A stretch of 64,000 nucleotides of DNA, taken from Coriolopsis trogii. Lineage: Eukaryota; Basidiomycota; Agaricomycetes; Polyporales; Polyporaceae. Under the pieces are notes generated by a model that searched no databases, was not told where the DNA came from, and saw nothing but the letters and a program-made list of their open reading frames with translations. Within the stretch, counting starts at the first letter, position 1, and every line of letters starts with the position of its first letter. The DNA is taken from NCBI GenBank assembly GCA_020543525.1, contig JAHYIO010000031.1, positions 434,001-498,000 on the forward strand, given 5' to 3'. Below, in pieces: positions 44,348-56,035 of this stretch. Made by a program: the position numbers and the translations under genes.

Positions 44348-46902
44348 TTATACTTCGACATACCGCGACCCCCTTGATTTCCTCAGCATGTAAGCCTCTG
44401 ATACTGTCGATTGGCCAGTGCCTAATACTTGGACGAGCACTGTAGACAGGATTGGGGCGGAGCCATCTGGCAGCAACATCAGCAAAATGTGAGACCAACT
44501 TATGGCAACTTATGACCCTCCATAAGTTGCCATAAGTCGTATAAGCCATAAGTTGGGCCAACTTATATAAGCTATGTACCAAACTTACATAAGTTGGTGG
44601 CAACTTATGGATCAACTTACGGAGTAACTTATGAGCATCTTACGAGCATCTTATGAGGTCGCATATTCTGCAGGCGGGGCACCCTGGTCAGGTATCGATG
44701 ATACAAGCATGATATGATGTGATATACATAGCATACAGGGTATTGTAATACATAGACATACGACTATGTACTCCAACTCCCGAGCCCACATGCAGCACCT
44801 ATCCATCCACTGTACCCTCAGGGCGTAAAACTCCCAGAGCAAACAATTGTACAGAAGTGGTAAGAGACAAACCTGACACTCATACGCAAGGACATACCAA
44901 AGAGGGTCATGGGGACGTTACATGTGGTGTGTCCTGAGGTGTACAGCTACGGCTTGCCTAGCACAGTCTGATATTCTCTCCTACCTTTTCGTCACCACTC
45001 ACCCTGCACATCAATGTAGCGGATCATCGTCCACTCAAACATTCAGATAACCACTTTGTGCCAACTTACTTTGCGTGTTGAAGGTCGCTTGCACGTAGAC
45101 CCGCTTGGCCACTGTCCTGCAGCTCAACTATCTCGCCTGACTACGAGTTCTCCTTCAGGGTTCACATAATGATGACTCACCTTCTCAGTTCTCACTAGTC
45201 CCTACTTGTATCTCGCTGACGTACCGTTGTAATACAGGCATGGTATCCCGTAAGCCCGGACCGCTGTCGTGACTGGCAAGATGGCGAATAACGTGGGTAC
45301 TCTTTGTGACACAAGCGGTAGGAAAAAGGGAGAGGTTGAACGTAGTAAGGGAAACAAGAGCAGGAGAGAAGCAACAGATAGTGCAGTATACGAGAGAAGA
45401 CGTCCAGTCGAGTCGAAGGAATCAAGGACACACGAGCGGGGCAATCGGAGAGAGACTCGAGAGGGACGGATTCCAACATGTTCGGGCGCTAGAGGGGTAC
45501 CAAACATGCACAAGCACGGGACTTGAACCTTTCGCCAGTCTGCGACCTAAGCGCCCTCGCGATGTTGTCCACTTACGATTCCATTTCGCTCGTACTAGCT
45601 GTTGTAACACATCAGCACACCAACACAACACTCGGCGGCACATTCGGAGCATCACTTATGCATACTCGCACTGTGTTCAAGTCTGCCAACATCGTAAGTC
45701 TCATAAGTTGACAAGGTCACATAAGTTGACCATAAGTTCAGACCCATAAGTCATACGTTGGTCGCATAAGTTGTAAGTTATCATAAGCCGCGTAACTTAG
45801 GTGTACATTTTCCTGATGAACCCGTTCTCTAGATCTTGAATGCACCTAGGGAGAAGCTGGAGCACCTCGGCGTCTCTGAGATGCTTGATGAGGTACTCGC
45901 GCTCCATGGTTTGCACCTCAGGATACCTGCCGGTGCATTTGTGAATATGAAACGGTAAGCGTGTCAGGTGAACTCAAAGATTGGACTCACAGAGATGTGA
46001 AGAGCGAGAAGAGTTCAGTCAAGATGTTCGTCGGGGAGAGCTTGCTCTTTGAGAGGACCACTGTCGTACTGAATACAGCACCGGCATGACATGTGGTGAT
46101 TCGGGTGAATGCTTGGTACATGCACGGGCGTGCGTGAAAGACCAAGGGACGAACCTTCTCAGCTAGCCTGTACATGGACTTTGGCGAGCATTGATGGGTG
46201 CTCTCTACCAAGCCTGAGGACCCCGGGTTGAATAGACGTTGTTGGGATCGCATGGGCGCGAATGAGGCCTTGCCTGTGTACGCGTAGAAGACAAACGCCT
46301 GCAAGCTGCAATACCGCACCCACCGCCGTGACATATGACGTCTGTGAGCAGTCTCGAAACGGGAGGAAACAACCACTCACGTCCGGAATGCGAGCGAGCT
46401 TGCGATACTATCTCGTTCCGCAATTGAGAGCGGGGATGTTGGCCGACCCTTCCTATCTCTTCACCCTCGAGCTCGTCCTCCAGGTCGCTGTCTTCGGTGT
46501 AGCCGTACTGATCCGTGTGCCGGAGTCTGTCGCCCGGATACGGCCTGTCGATGTTCGTACTGACGCTTCCCGAAAACCTCGTCGACGCGAGCACTATAAA
46601 AACGTGAGATAAATGTGAGGCAACACTTAATTAGGGAACAGCACCACTATTGCTCACAAGAACTAAAGTAGGAAGAAGTGTGGCTGAGGAGGACGCCGTT
46701 GGCAAAGAGCGCGCGAGGCTCGCCCACTCGCCATACGTACGGACTCGGTGCGCGGTGAGAGAAGGCGTAGAGCTTGACGTCCTCGAACGGCTGGCCGCTC
46801 ATGCTGAGACACATGGTGGTGTCTATGCTGATGTTCCCTGTGCGGAAATACGTCAGAGAGACAGTCCGCACAAATATTATAGATGCACTTACCCTCTGAC
46901 AT
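44348..46902 (-). pseudogene. BTB/POZ-like gene, array copy 2, split by a transposon
   Basis: Pieces follow copy 1 in order: exon 1 (46902-46893, MSEG), exon 2 from 46837 (NISIDTTMCLSMSGQPFEDV, VGEPRALFANGVLL), exon 3 from about 46594, exon 4 (LQAFVFYAYTGKASFAPMRS, KSMYRLAEK), SKLSPTNILTELFS, and YPEVQTMEREYLIKHL. Then the 44477-45818 element interrupts the last exon, and LPDGSAPILSTVLVQVLGT resumes at 44476 and below. Stop TAA at 44350-44348. Exon 3 lacks the region coding RVIHIEDMAF with a frame change, and the YDSGPLK segment lacks about nine codons with another shift. It therefore seems dead apart from the insertion. Confidence 0.75.
44477..45818. mobile_element. 1342-bp TIR element without coding capacity
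   Basis: The ends are inverted repeats of 14 bp with one mismatch: catcagcaaaatgt at 44477 and, inverted, catcaggaaaatgt ending at 45818. A 2-bp AA duplication flanks it (44475-44476, 45819-45820). Many copies of cttatg/cataag motifs in both orientations cluster next to both ends (44498-44660 and 45690-45800). The interior has only short frames. Taking out the element and one AA restores the BTB reading frame exactly. Superfamily not assigned. Confidence 0.85.
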
Positions 46903-47310
46903 CGTTCGTAGGCTCGGTGTATGGGGGAATCCGGGGAAGGCTCCCTGCAGTATCCCAAGCCTATAAATAGGTAATGGGGGATCCAAAGAGACGCACATTA
47001 TGTCCCAAGTTGCTGCAGCGGAGGGTGCTTGAGGATGACAAGTATGCCGCAGCACGTACGTTGCAGATAGCCTGATAGAAGAGTAGTGAGACATCTACAA
47101 ACGGAACTCACCTCATCTATGCGGGTCGGAGACACCCAGGCTGTATGATCGGACTATGCGCGCTGAATACACAACATGTTTCGAGTAGATATTCGTCGCA
47201 GTCGCGCATCGTAAGCGTTCGGATGTATGACTAGCTGTCGTAACACTGTAACTCATATCTTACACGAATCATACGTGCCTTTCCTCCTCAGTCGTCTAGA
47301 ACGGCCTGTG
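46903..47310. other. Intergenic spacer of the BTB array
   Basis: This includes a TATA-like motif (ctatttatagg on the minus strand, about 46958-46968) upstream of copy 2. No gene. Confidence 0.4.
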
Positions 47311-48590
47311 CTAGTAGTGACACCCACAATCCTGGCAATACTGAGTGCGGGCGTAGGGAGTCGCCCTATGGCAACCCTTCGAACAATCCGTGAACACTGC
47401 GACGAGCACCGAGGAGAAGATGCACGCGGGGTGTCTGTGGTGCTTTACAAGGTACTCGCGCTCCATGGTCTCCACCTCTGGATACCTGCCGGTGAGTTGT
47501 GGTGGATATGGCTCGCAGAGGTAAGCGGCGGTGAGAAATAACGGGTTCGAGCTGAGGACAGGAAGTGTAGTGGGATGAACAAAAGGGGACTGACAGTGAA
47601 GTGAAGGGGGAGAAGACTCCGCCAAGATGTTCGAGGGTGTGAGCTTCTTGATGTTGTTGAATGTCAGCTCTTCAAGAGTGCTATGTCGTACTAGATCACG
47701 GGAAACACGGGAGATGAGATGTGTTACGGGTAAACGTACATTCCTCGGTACATTAAGAGTGTTGGTACGTTCGGGATGGGCAACGAACCTTGTCGGTGAG
47801 TCTGTACATGGACTTGGGCGAACATGATGGCGTGGAATTAAGCAAGGGAGAGTCAAACTTCTGAGATCGGAGGTTGGAGAAGGATATTTAGCCCATGTAT
47901 GCGTAGAAGATGCGTCTTTGAAGCTGCAATGCGACAGTCGATCTATCAATGCGAATGAAAGAGGGAAGATGGTGGCTGTGACGTACGTTCGGAGTGCCAT
48001 ATCCTCAATGTGAATCACACGGCCCATCCTCTCTAAGCTCATTGATGAGGTTTTGTCACTAGCAGTCGTCTGACAGCGGCTTCTGCAAGAACATCCACAA
48101 TGGAGACACTTTGGTGCCCTTGGCAGCACTCGGCTTGAATGGTGAGACCATCTGAAGGAAGTCAGGTTTCTCAGATTCGTCCTCCAGGTTGCTATCGGCA
48201 TCGTAGTCGTATTCTTCCGTGTACAGAGGGCGATTGGCGGGGTAGGGTGCATCTATGTCCTTTAAGACATCTTCCGAAAACCTCGTGGACTGCAGCACTG
48301 TCCAGATGCAATCCTATCGGAGAGCTGTCGAAGCGGGTTCCTCACATGTACTCACAAGAATCAAAGTAGGGGGAGGCATGTCGTATCCACGCGGCGTTGG
48401 CAAAGACAGCACGGGGCTCCTTCACTCGGGATCCTTGGCGTGCTCTGCGAGAGAACACGAAGAAGTTGACGTCTTAGAAAGGCCGGCCGTCCATGCTGAG
48501 AAGCATAGCATCGTCTGTGATGTCTCCTGTGTGCGTGCAAGTAAATCAGATTGAGTAACAGTACTCATACAAACACTCACTGTTTGACAT
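47311..48590 (-). pseudogene. BTB/POZ-like gene, array copy 3, with stops
   Basis: ATG 48590 starts MSNR, then after a GTGAGT..ACAG intron DITDDAMLLSMDGRPF, where TAA replaces the Glu codon of the FEDV motif of copy 1. VNFFVFSRRARQGSRVKEPRA follows. Exon 3 (STRFSEDVLKDIDAPYP) ends in a TAG, and FYAYMG is followed by TAA in exon 4. The last exon keeps YPEVETMEREYLVKH but is deleted up to IFSSVLVAVF. At least three stops plus a deletion: a pseudogene. Confidence 0.8.
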
Positions 48591-48681
48591 ACGAGTCGGT
48601 CGTAGGCTGTCGGTGTCGAGGAGTCAAGGATGTATCCCTTGCAGCTCTGCGAGTGAAGACTGTTGTCCCATGCAGAGACTT

Positions 48682-49160
48682 CTATGCAGAGACACAAGGT
48701 GCTGCAGCACTTGAACTTCTACGAAAGTGCTCGAGGAAAAGCTGTGTAGTCATCTGAATGCTGGGCCGGCAACTTGTCAACTTCTCGTCCCGGGTTCTGA
48801 GTAGTATACAGCGCAGGACTCTCAAGGCATGCTGCTGGATGTTGTCGCGGTGGTAGAGCGGGAGAGGATGGACGGCGAGCACGGTGACGTACGCGGTGGG
48901 TGCCAGGCCCTGCCGGCCGAAAATAGCAGGCGAATGAAGGTGGCGCGGCCGTCGTCGCGAACGATGCGCTCGATGGCCTCAGCCTGCCTCAGCTCGTCTT
49001 CCACCTCTTCCCAAATCGTCTTCGCACTCCTTCCTGGCACTCGCCGCCATCGGTCTATAGCCTCCACGACTTCCCCATCCAGCGAGAGTTGCAGCCTCCC
49101 ACGACTGCGCACTCGGCACGCACACCACCTCGCTCTCCCGGCCACCACCTTTTCCCGCAC
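48682..49160 (-). pseudogene. Unidentified minus-strand gene fragment with one frame change
   Basis: EVVEAIDRWRRVPGRSAKTI..EEVEDELRQAEAIERIVRDDGRATFIRLLF (about 49090-48930) continues in another frame as FGRQGLAPTAYVTVLAVHPL..RDNIQQHALRVLRCILLRT (about 48920-48800). No intron fits between, so a single indel is likely. The composition is typical of coding sequence. It overlaps the upstream region of the plus gene at 49275. Family unknown. Confidence 0.4.
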
Positions 49161-49274
49161 TCGGCCACTCTTGCCCTCTGTTCATTACCGCTACGAACCT
49201 TGCTGCCCTGACGACTCTGGGCCAGCAAAACCGAGTGACATCGACGTCTGCCCGCGACTGCGAGCACTGCTACA

Positions 49275-50597
49275 ATGGCGACCACGCCCGAGCCTCTGCC
49301 ATCCCTCCCGCCCTCTCCCGGTCCCTCTCCCAAACCAAGCGTACAACCGTCCGGAGAGGACATTGCACGCGTCTGGCATGACGACGAACCACTGGACCCG
49401 CGTGCTCGCCGCAGTTCAAGGGGCGGCCGGTCATCCCGAAGTCGGAAGGGCAAGGAACGGGCGACGAGCAGCGAGAGCGACTCGGACGACGACGATTCCG
49501 CAGCGGCTTCGGGGTATCCCCCAACCAAGGAGGAGGAGGCAGAGTCGAGGAGAATTGCAGAGGTACGTTCTCTTTTTGAGCTACACCTGTTCCTGTTTCT
49601 CTCGGGCATTGGCTTTCCTCCCTCGCGTCTCGCCTGTGCTGCGACGCCGATCCTCATTTTGACGTCCTCGACCTCTAGACCCCCGCCCACCACACATCGA
49701 AAGCTGTGCAGCTGACTTCCTCACCCTACAGAACCTCCGCCGGTGGGAGATAGCAGAACGCCAACGCCGGAAGGCAGCGCGCGAGTCTGCGTCCATAGCA
49801 CCCTCCAACGCCGCCCCAAGCAGCCCAACAGCCTCGAAGGCCACCCCCTCCCTCCTCGCCGACCTCCTCCGCCGCGACTCGCGCAAAGCACCTTTAGGTG
49901 GTGTCGGCACGCACCAAGCCCTCTCGACGACCGACCGTGACGCCGTCCCGCTGGACGACCTCGACCCTAACGCAGAGCGCTCGTACTCGCCTGGCCCGCC
50001 GACGCCGACCCCGGAGACAGAGAACCCGTTCGAGACCCCGATGGCGTCCCGCACGTCGCTCAACGTCCCCGCCCACTCGGCCATCATGTCCGAGTCCGAC
50101 ACGCTCCCCGAGGACCTCGCCTCGGTGTCTGGCGACGGGAAGCGCGCTGCTGCTCCGCAACAGCCCACGCTCGAAGCTTCATCGTCGTTCGCCGGGCCCG
50201 GTGCCTCGCCTCAGGGAGAGAAGGGGAGGGGAAAGAAGAGCAAGACGATGCCCCCGCCGCCACAGCCGCTCGGACTGCCTCCCCCGAGAGAGCCACCAGG
50301 ACCGGACGGGACCGTGCCGCAGAGCACGGACAGGCCGCCGGAACCTGTCCCGCCTCCGTCGACACGCCCTGCGAACGTGGAAGGCGAGCAGGAGACGCCG
50401 ACGCGAGGAGTGGAGGCGGAGGAGCGCGCGCCGCCGACGCGGTGGTGGCACGAGTGGTTGTGTGGGTGTGGGGAAGGGCCCGACCGCGGCGGGGACAACC
50501 AGGTGCGTCCCTCTCGTTCGCTCCTGCTCCTGGATATGCGTACGTGTGCTCATATCTCCGCTATACGTAGGCCGGCCGGACGAACCCGTTCGAATGA
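49275..50597 (+). CDS. Disordered protein ending in a conserved-looking AGRTNPFE exon
   Basis: Exons 49275-49562, 49732-50502 and 50571-50597 give 361 aa. The protein is Pro/Ser/Arg-rich with no membrane segment. A short helical part (KEEEAESRRIAENLRRWEIA, about 86-105) spans the first splice site, and the region RWWHEWLCGCGEGPDRGG (about 330-347) is followed by the last 9-codon exon AGRTNPFE. From memory, basidiomycete proteins of unknown function share such a CGEG..GGDxQAGRTNP(F/M)E tail; the last exon is easily missed by gene finders. Function unknown. Confidence 0.75.
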
Positions 50598-51482
50598 TCC
50601 CTCTTCCTCCATATCGTTATATGCATCTCGTTCCCTCTCTCCTCGTCGGTCCCGCAGCACTTCGTTTTCTTGTCGGTTATGGTCGTCCGTAACACGGATA
50701 TGGACATTGGACGTTACGTTTCGCGCTTCACACGTGGCCTGCACACACACTCCCTCCATCGGTCGTCTGTGCGTGCAAGCAGGCGCATACACAGACCCGG
50801 CCCTCCACTCGGCCTTGGCACTGTCACACTCAGCTGCGAGGCGCAGTAACGGTGCACAACCTCAGTACAGGTTCTTTGTCTGCGCTCTCGACGCATACCG
50901 TGTAGCATTTGGGGTGTACCACTATCATCCGCCGTTAATCATGCATCGTTCAAACGTTCACGCTCTGCTCGTGCTCGTTGGAGGCACAACGTCAAGGCGT
51001 GCGTGTTGTGAAGCCATCTTGTCAGGCATACTGCCGTCGAGGGCACACTAGTTCGACCTTCACTCGGATCCCGAAGTGTGAGGTAGAAGAAACGTGCATG
51101 GCATTGTGATAGCGTCGATCGCGAGACGCTGTAAGTTAAGCCACAAGAAGTATGAGGCATGAGAACGGAAAGAGAACCGGACGTTGTGTCGTACATAACG
51201 AGCCACAGGGGACGTGTGGAGGAGGCAGGGTGGAGACCAGGACGATCGCAGGAGATAACGTGTCGAAAATAGAGAGAGGTGGTGACACCGAGACAGAAAC
51301 ATGAGGGCGCGAGGAGCGCCGAGACGGGGCAAGAAGCACCGACCCAGTAGGAACGAGGCAAGAGGCAAGAGGCACGAAGCAGGACAGAGCCAGAGGGGCC
51401 CTGGGACGCGCGCTCGGCCGACGAGCGATTGGAAGGTGGAGGGGAGGGGAGTGCGTGCGTATGAACCGAACACGGAGGATCA
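50598..51482. other. Convergent intergenic region
   Basis: No gene supported; frames here lack features and overlap in all registers. Confidence 0.5.
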
Positions 51483-52825
51483 TCATACAGCGTACGCGAT
51501 GAGCTCCTCGATCGCCCCGAACGCCTCGCGCCCCTCGCACGCGTCCCCAACCTCAACGAAGGCGGCGAGAGCAAAATCAGAATCAGTCGAGCACGAGCAC
51601 TCAAAGTGATCCGTCGTCCCAGACGCGTCGCTCTCGTACCCGTACGACTCGATCCCGCCATAGACGGAGACAGAGACAGAGACGGACGAACCGGGGCCGG
51701 TGCTGATGCTAGACCGAGGCGAGTCGAGACTGAGCGCGTCGACGAGGCCCGCGTAACGCTTGCTGCAGTCCGCGTCCGAGTCCGAGGGAGGGAGTTCGGC
51801 GCTCACGTCTGCGAAGACGTCGGCCAGGTCGCTGCCGACGCTCCAGTACGACGTGAGTCCCAGTCCCAGTTCAAGTCCGAACCCGAGCCCGAGATGCGCA
51901 GCGTCGGGCGAGTTCTGGCGCGTGGACTTTGTGGGAGGGGCAGAGAGGACAAATCGCTTTCCGGAGAAGTTCGACACGTTCGTGGAGACCTCCCTGTTTT
52001 CTTTGGACGCGGAGCGTGGGGCGGTGGACGAGGGCATCGGGACATCGAGAGAAGACGGCTCGAGAGAGGGAGTAGCCAGGGCAGGAGAGTCTGGCTCCGA
52101 CAAAGTCGACTCTGGGCTCGACGGAGTAGCAGACAAGGTCGGTGAGAGAGGCACGGCGGTGTCATCGTCGATATATGCGAACGCTGGGCTGCCGTCACAG
52201 GGGTAGACCACGATGTCGGGGACCTGGACCTGTGACGATGGAAGGCAGGACTTGAAGAGTGCAAGGAAACGCTTGAAGACGCTCGGTTTCTCGGAGAGGG
52301 CGGCGGCCGAGGCAGCTCGGCCTTCAACTTCGTCTATGGCATTGATAACGTCCGTAATGGTGAACGGCTTCGGCTGAGACGTCTGTATGAAGCAATAACG
52401 CGATGATTAGGGCTGAAAGGACTGACCTTGTGGTACTCATCCTTTTTCCAAAATGCAAGGCCGTTGAGTGCTCGCCGGTGAATCGGTTCCTTCGGGCGGA
52501 GAGCAGGTACAGTGGCTAGAACAGGCCAAGGGAGCTCGGAGCTGGCAGGCGGTGAGACCCAGTTAGAGAACGCAGACCAGAGCGAGAGCTTGTCGCTAGT
52601 GGGAGCCTCCGAGAGAGCGTACGCCTTGTCGTTAGCGTGAAGGGTGGTCATGTTATTCGAGGGATATTGGCGGCGAATGCAGTACTGGTAGCCGAGAACA
52701 GCCATAGTCCCGAGCAGGAGGAGGACGAAAACCAAGATGAGGACGAAGACCACGATGGCAGACGAGGTGAGGGACATGGCCGAGGCGGTCGTAGAACTGT
52801 TGGGCGTAGAGGGAGCAGAAGACAT
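51483..52825 (-). CDS. Single-pass membrane protein with long Ser-rich tail
   Basis: Exons 52825-52427 and 52382-51483 (44-bp intron, phase 0) give 432 aa. A short Ser/Thr-rich N-terminus precedes one membrane segment (SAIVVFVLILVFVLLLLGTM, about 22-41) and the basic YQYCIRRQ stop-transfer. Then comes a conserved-looking stretch (TSQPKPFTITDVINAIDEVE, about 134-153) and a Ser/Asp-rich tail of about 200 residues. An in-frame ATG at 52948 would add 41 residues. Family not recognised. Confidence 0.7.
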
Positions 52826-54015
52826 GTTGTGCAAGCTTGGTATGGTCTGTAGGAGCTGAGGGGCGAGCAGTGACGAACTCACGACCTTTCGGAGAGAAGT
52901 GATGTACGGAGGAGCGATGGAGTAGACCGATTGCGCTGCCAGCCCCATATGTCGGCCCTGGTGGCTAGTGGGTAGGGAGGTTCGCCACTTGGTCAGCTAT
53001 CCGACTTTTCGAGATTCCTTCACGATTTGAAGCATGTGCATCCGGCGGCCGCGCTGTCGGCCTGAGATAGATGTCATCCACATTCTTGGATGGATTCAAA
53101 ATCAGGTGTGGCAGGAGCAGTAAGCCAGAGGACGATCTAAAGATTCCGTGCACATGTATCCACTATCTATCCGTTATGTCTTCAAGATCCCAGGTGATTT
53201 CAGGTAAGTCGGGGCCGGTGGCAAGAGGGACAGAGATGAGGGCGGTGAGGGCTGCATGGAAGGATGAACGCAGGACGAGGGAATGACAAGACCGGACTGG
53301 TTTAGTTCGGTTCGTCTGTCAAGCGCCCGAGGGGCTCAACTCGCAAGTGCATAGCCGCCTCGTTGTCACTCCAGAGTCTGCAAGTAAGTACGTCCGACGA
53401 TGTCCTGGTTATCTGGCCCGTTTTTCGCATGATTCTCACTGTTCAGATGCTGGCCAAGCACGATAGCTGCAAGACAAAAGAAGATGGATGCTGGAACATG
53501 ATCAGGTACAAGCATACTTCATCGACAACGTCATCGTTCAAACACCTTCTCCTGCTCCTCCACTGGAGTCGTGATCGCCAGCCAGGAACAGTGGGATGTC
53601 GCTGTCGTCACTGTACGGTGCACGACGCGGCCAGAGCCGTTGGTGTCCGCTCTCTGGGTCCCTTGCGGCTGCACCATGGGCCGTGGGGCGTGAAGTGACT
53701 GTCCAGACCTCGGCACCATCACCAGAAGCCATTGATTGCTCCTTGGTGCTTGTCTATAAGTACGGCGGTACTGGCCGCCCGTATGCTCTCATAACCACTC
53801 CCTTGATTTTCCCCCCAACCTACTGCCAAACGCGTAGACTTCTCACAATTCTCTTATGTGTTCGAGCCATGACCACAAATCGCCCAAGCCACCCACCTAT
53901 AGACGACACTCTTCTCCTCTGCTGGATTCCACACAAGCTCGAGACTCTCATTTGTCTCTCTTCCGTCATTCCACCGTGCCTGTAGGCCACTCTAATCTAC
54001 TTCAAACCCTCAAGG
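52826..54015. other. Divergent intergenic region
   Basis: A TATA-like tctataagta at 53754-53763 with a pyrimidine-rich leader probably belongs to the gene at 54016. A short upstream frame from ATG 53870 could act as a uORF. No other gene seen. Confidence 0.45.
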
Positions 54016-54867
54016 ATGTTGCAAAGTACGCCTTCCTGCTTGGCTGCGGATTCAAGCTCATCGACATCATCTAGCAACATGCTTCTTCCAGCCTTTAGCC
54101 TAGCTTGTCACAAGACCCGGTCTGCCTCTTACGCCCTGTCCCGCGAGGATACATCAAGCGACTCTGACCCAAACGAACAATCGCCGCAAAGCTCTGCCAC
54201 CTTCGAAACTCCGAATCGACTTCCCGATACGCCTTCCTCTTCCGGAACAACGCGTGGCATCGCTCCTCTGCAGTGTCTCGCGCTCTCCAGCAATCGTGTC
54301 GACAGCGACCCAGAGTACAACGACAGCAACGACGGAGGCGACGACGACGACGAAGAGCTCTCCGGCTACTTGGCCGATATCGAAAGTACAAGCACCACCA
54401 CTCCAAGAGCAGACTCCAAGTCTCCGCCAACCATACCCCCCTCCTCATCTCACCATCCTCCTCTCTACATGTCGCATCCCGCGACTCGGACAGTCTCCGG
54501 ATGTCTGCTAACATCCCCGGGCCTCCGAGCTCAGCTCGCCCTAAGCCACGGCCTGTCCACCCTGACCCTCACTCCGCGCGCCGTACCGCACCCTCTGCGC
54601 GTAGTTCCTGGTCGACACACTTTGGCAACGGCGGCACGCAGTCCCTCTGCCCACGCGAACGCGGCGAGCCGCGGTACCGGGCAAGGGGGACACGCTGATT
54701 GGGACGTGCTCGAGGAGATCGCGAACATGCTGCACAACGCGCCGGGCCCGTACCTCGACCCCGAGCTCCTCTCTTCTTGCGGAGTGGCCTTCAGCGGCGG
54801 CATGAATAGACAGAACAACGTCCTGGACGATGCATGTGCATTGGTCAGCTTAGTGTCGCTACTTTGA
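54016..54867 (+). CDS. Hypothetical disordered protein, 283 aa
   Basis: Open single frame. It is rich in Ser, Pro, Asp and Thr, with an acidic run (NDGGDDDDEELSGYLADIES, about 105-124) and a helical patch near the end (GHADWDVLEEIANMLHNAPG). A start at the internal ATG 54079 (MLLPAFSLACH) is equally possible. No family recognised; length and composition favour a real gene. Confidence 0.55.
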   Translation: MLQSTPSCLAADSSSSTSSSNMLLPAFSLACHKTRSASYALSREDTSSDSDPNEQSPQSSATFETPNRLPDTPSSSGTTRGIAPLQCLALSSNRVDSDPEYNDSNDGGDDDDEELSGYLADIESTSTTTPRADSKSPPTIPPSSSHHPPLYMSHPATRTVSGCLLTSPGLRAQLALSHGLSTLTLTPRAVPHPLRVVPGRHTLATAARSPSAHANAASRGTGQGGHADWDVLEEIANMLHNAPGPYLDPELLSSCGVAFSGGMNRQNNVLDDACALVSLVSLL

Positions 54868-55635
54868 CGAAAGGTTGTGCGTCCCATATTTTTTGTCTCC
54901 CTCTGGATTATGTGTCCGAGGAAACGCGGACTGCACTGTTGCTCAGACAGAATCACGGATCGGTTTTCTGTTTAGCTCGTTTCTTACTGTCATATTGTAT
55001 TTCGTGCATGCTTCCGGACACTCTGTGACCTCTCTGGCAACTTTAAGTACTAGAGCTTTCAGAGAGGAGATGGCGCAGGATTGGGATATTGCATGCGGCC
55101 TTATCGAATCAGCGCATACACCACTCTCTTCTTGCAGCAGCAGTAAAGGCAGGCTCAAAGCGCAATTTCTGCCCGCTGCCATTCTGTTCGACATCTCTGT
55201 ACTTGGGCGTAAGGCGCATGCATGCGCAAATCAGGCGGCGGGGAGTCCAAGGTCACGTGTTCCAGGTGTAGATGAGTTGAATCTGGAGAAAGCGGGGCTG
55301 TAGGTTGACTTGCCCTCTCCCCTTGTGCGATAGTCAGTGGCCACGCTCTCCGTTTGTCCAACTCATCTTCAGACGACCGACAACGCCACTCTCTCAACGA
55401 CTTGATCGTCTAGTTCTCACCACTTGGCGCTGTACCTTCTACGAGTTGGAGGTCGCTCTGCAACTTGAAGCACTGTCTGCGCTCTCTTGACAGTACTTCA
55501 TAGCACGGACCTTGCTACACTCCGATTGCGAGACCTCTCCTGTTCTCGCTCGGGTACGACAGGAATACTGGCGCTTTGTCGCTTTGAAAAAAACTGGGCT
55601 CATCCGGAGGTCCGCTCTGATAGGAACAAGCCTTT
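54868..55635. other. No convincing gene
   Basis: 3' flank of the preceding ORF and short frames only. Confidence 0.45.
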
Positions 55636-56035
55636 GCCAGCTGTTTGCAAAACGATAGACCGGCCCGGCTCGCGCGACAACGGCGTGTCTTGTTTGGCTG
55701 CCTACCCCAAAAGGCAGGTCCGGCTACACGACACAAAGCCCGATGCTTCGAGTCGGGTCGCGTTGAGGCTCCCACTTCCCTGGTGAACTGTACCAGGCCG
55801 CATATTCTAGCTGACAGGCGCAAACCCTGTGTTCTCTCCCTTGTGCGGACTCAGAGCGAGTCAAGACTTGACGGGAAAAGGCGAGTTAGCTGCGAAACGC
55901 CCGAGGGCCCCAGCCACACGAGCGGCGGCTGGTGGCTTGCCTGTGACGTAGCCCTTCTGTTTAGGGTAGGTGACCAAACAAGACACGCCGTTGTCGCGTG
56001 AGCCGGGCCGGTCTATCGTTTTGCAAACAGCTGGC
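55636..56035. repeat. Inverted repeat, arms of about 72 bp
   Basis: The left arm 55636-55708 (gccagctgtttgcaaaacga...) recurs inverted at 55964-56035 with very few mismatches; weaker similarity extends some 20 bp inward. Both arms read CKTIDRPGSRDNGVSCL in corresponding frames. The 255-bp spacer has no gene. It could be a foldback element or a tail-to-tail duplication. Confidence 0.85.

Noticed and set aside
45519..45529. tRNA B-box-like ggttcaagtcc (minus strand) inside the TIR element
   Set aside because: The flanking bases do not form a T stem, anticodon stem or acceptor stem, so it is not a tRNA gene; chance or a very worn relic.
49898..50692. 264-codon Arg/Pro-rich plus frame overlapping the gene at 49275
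   Set aside because: Another frame of the same exon; the chosen frame has correct splice phases and a sensible C-terminus.
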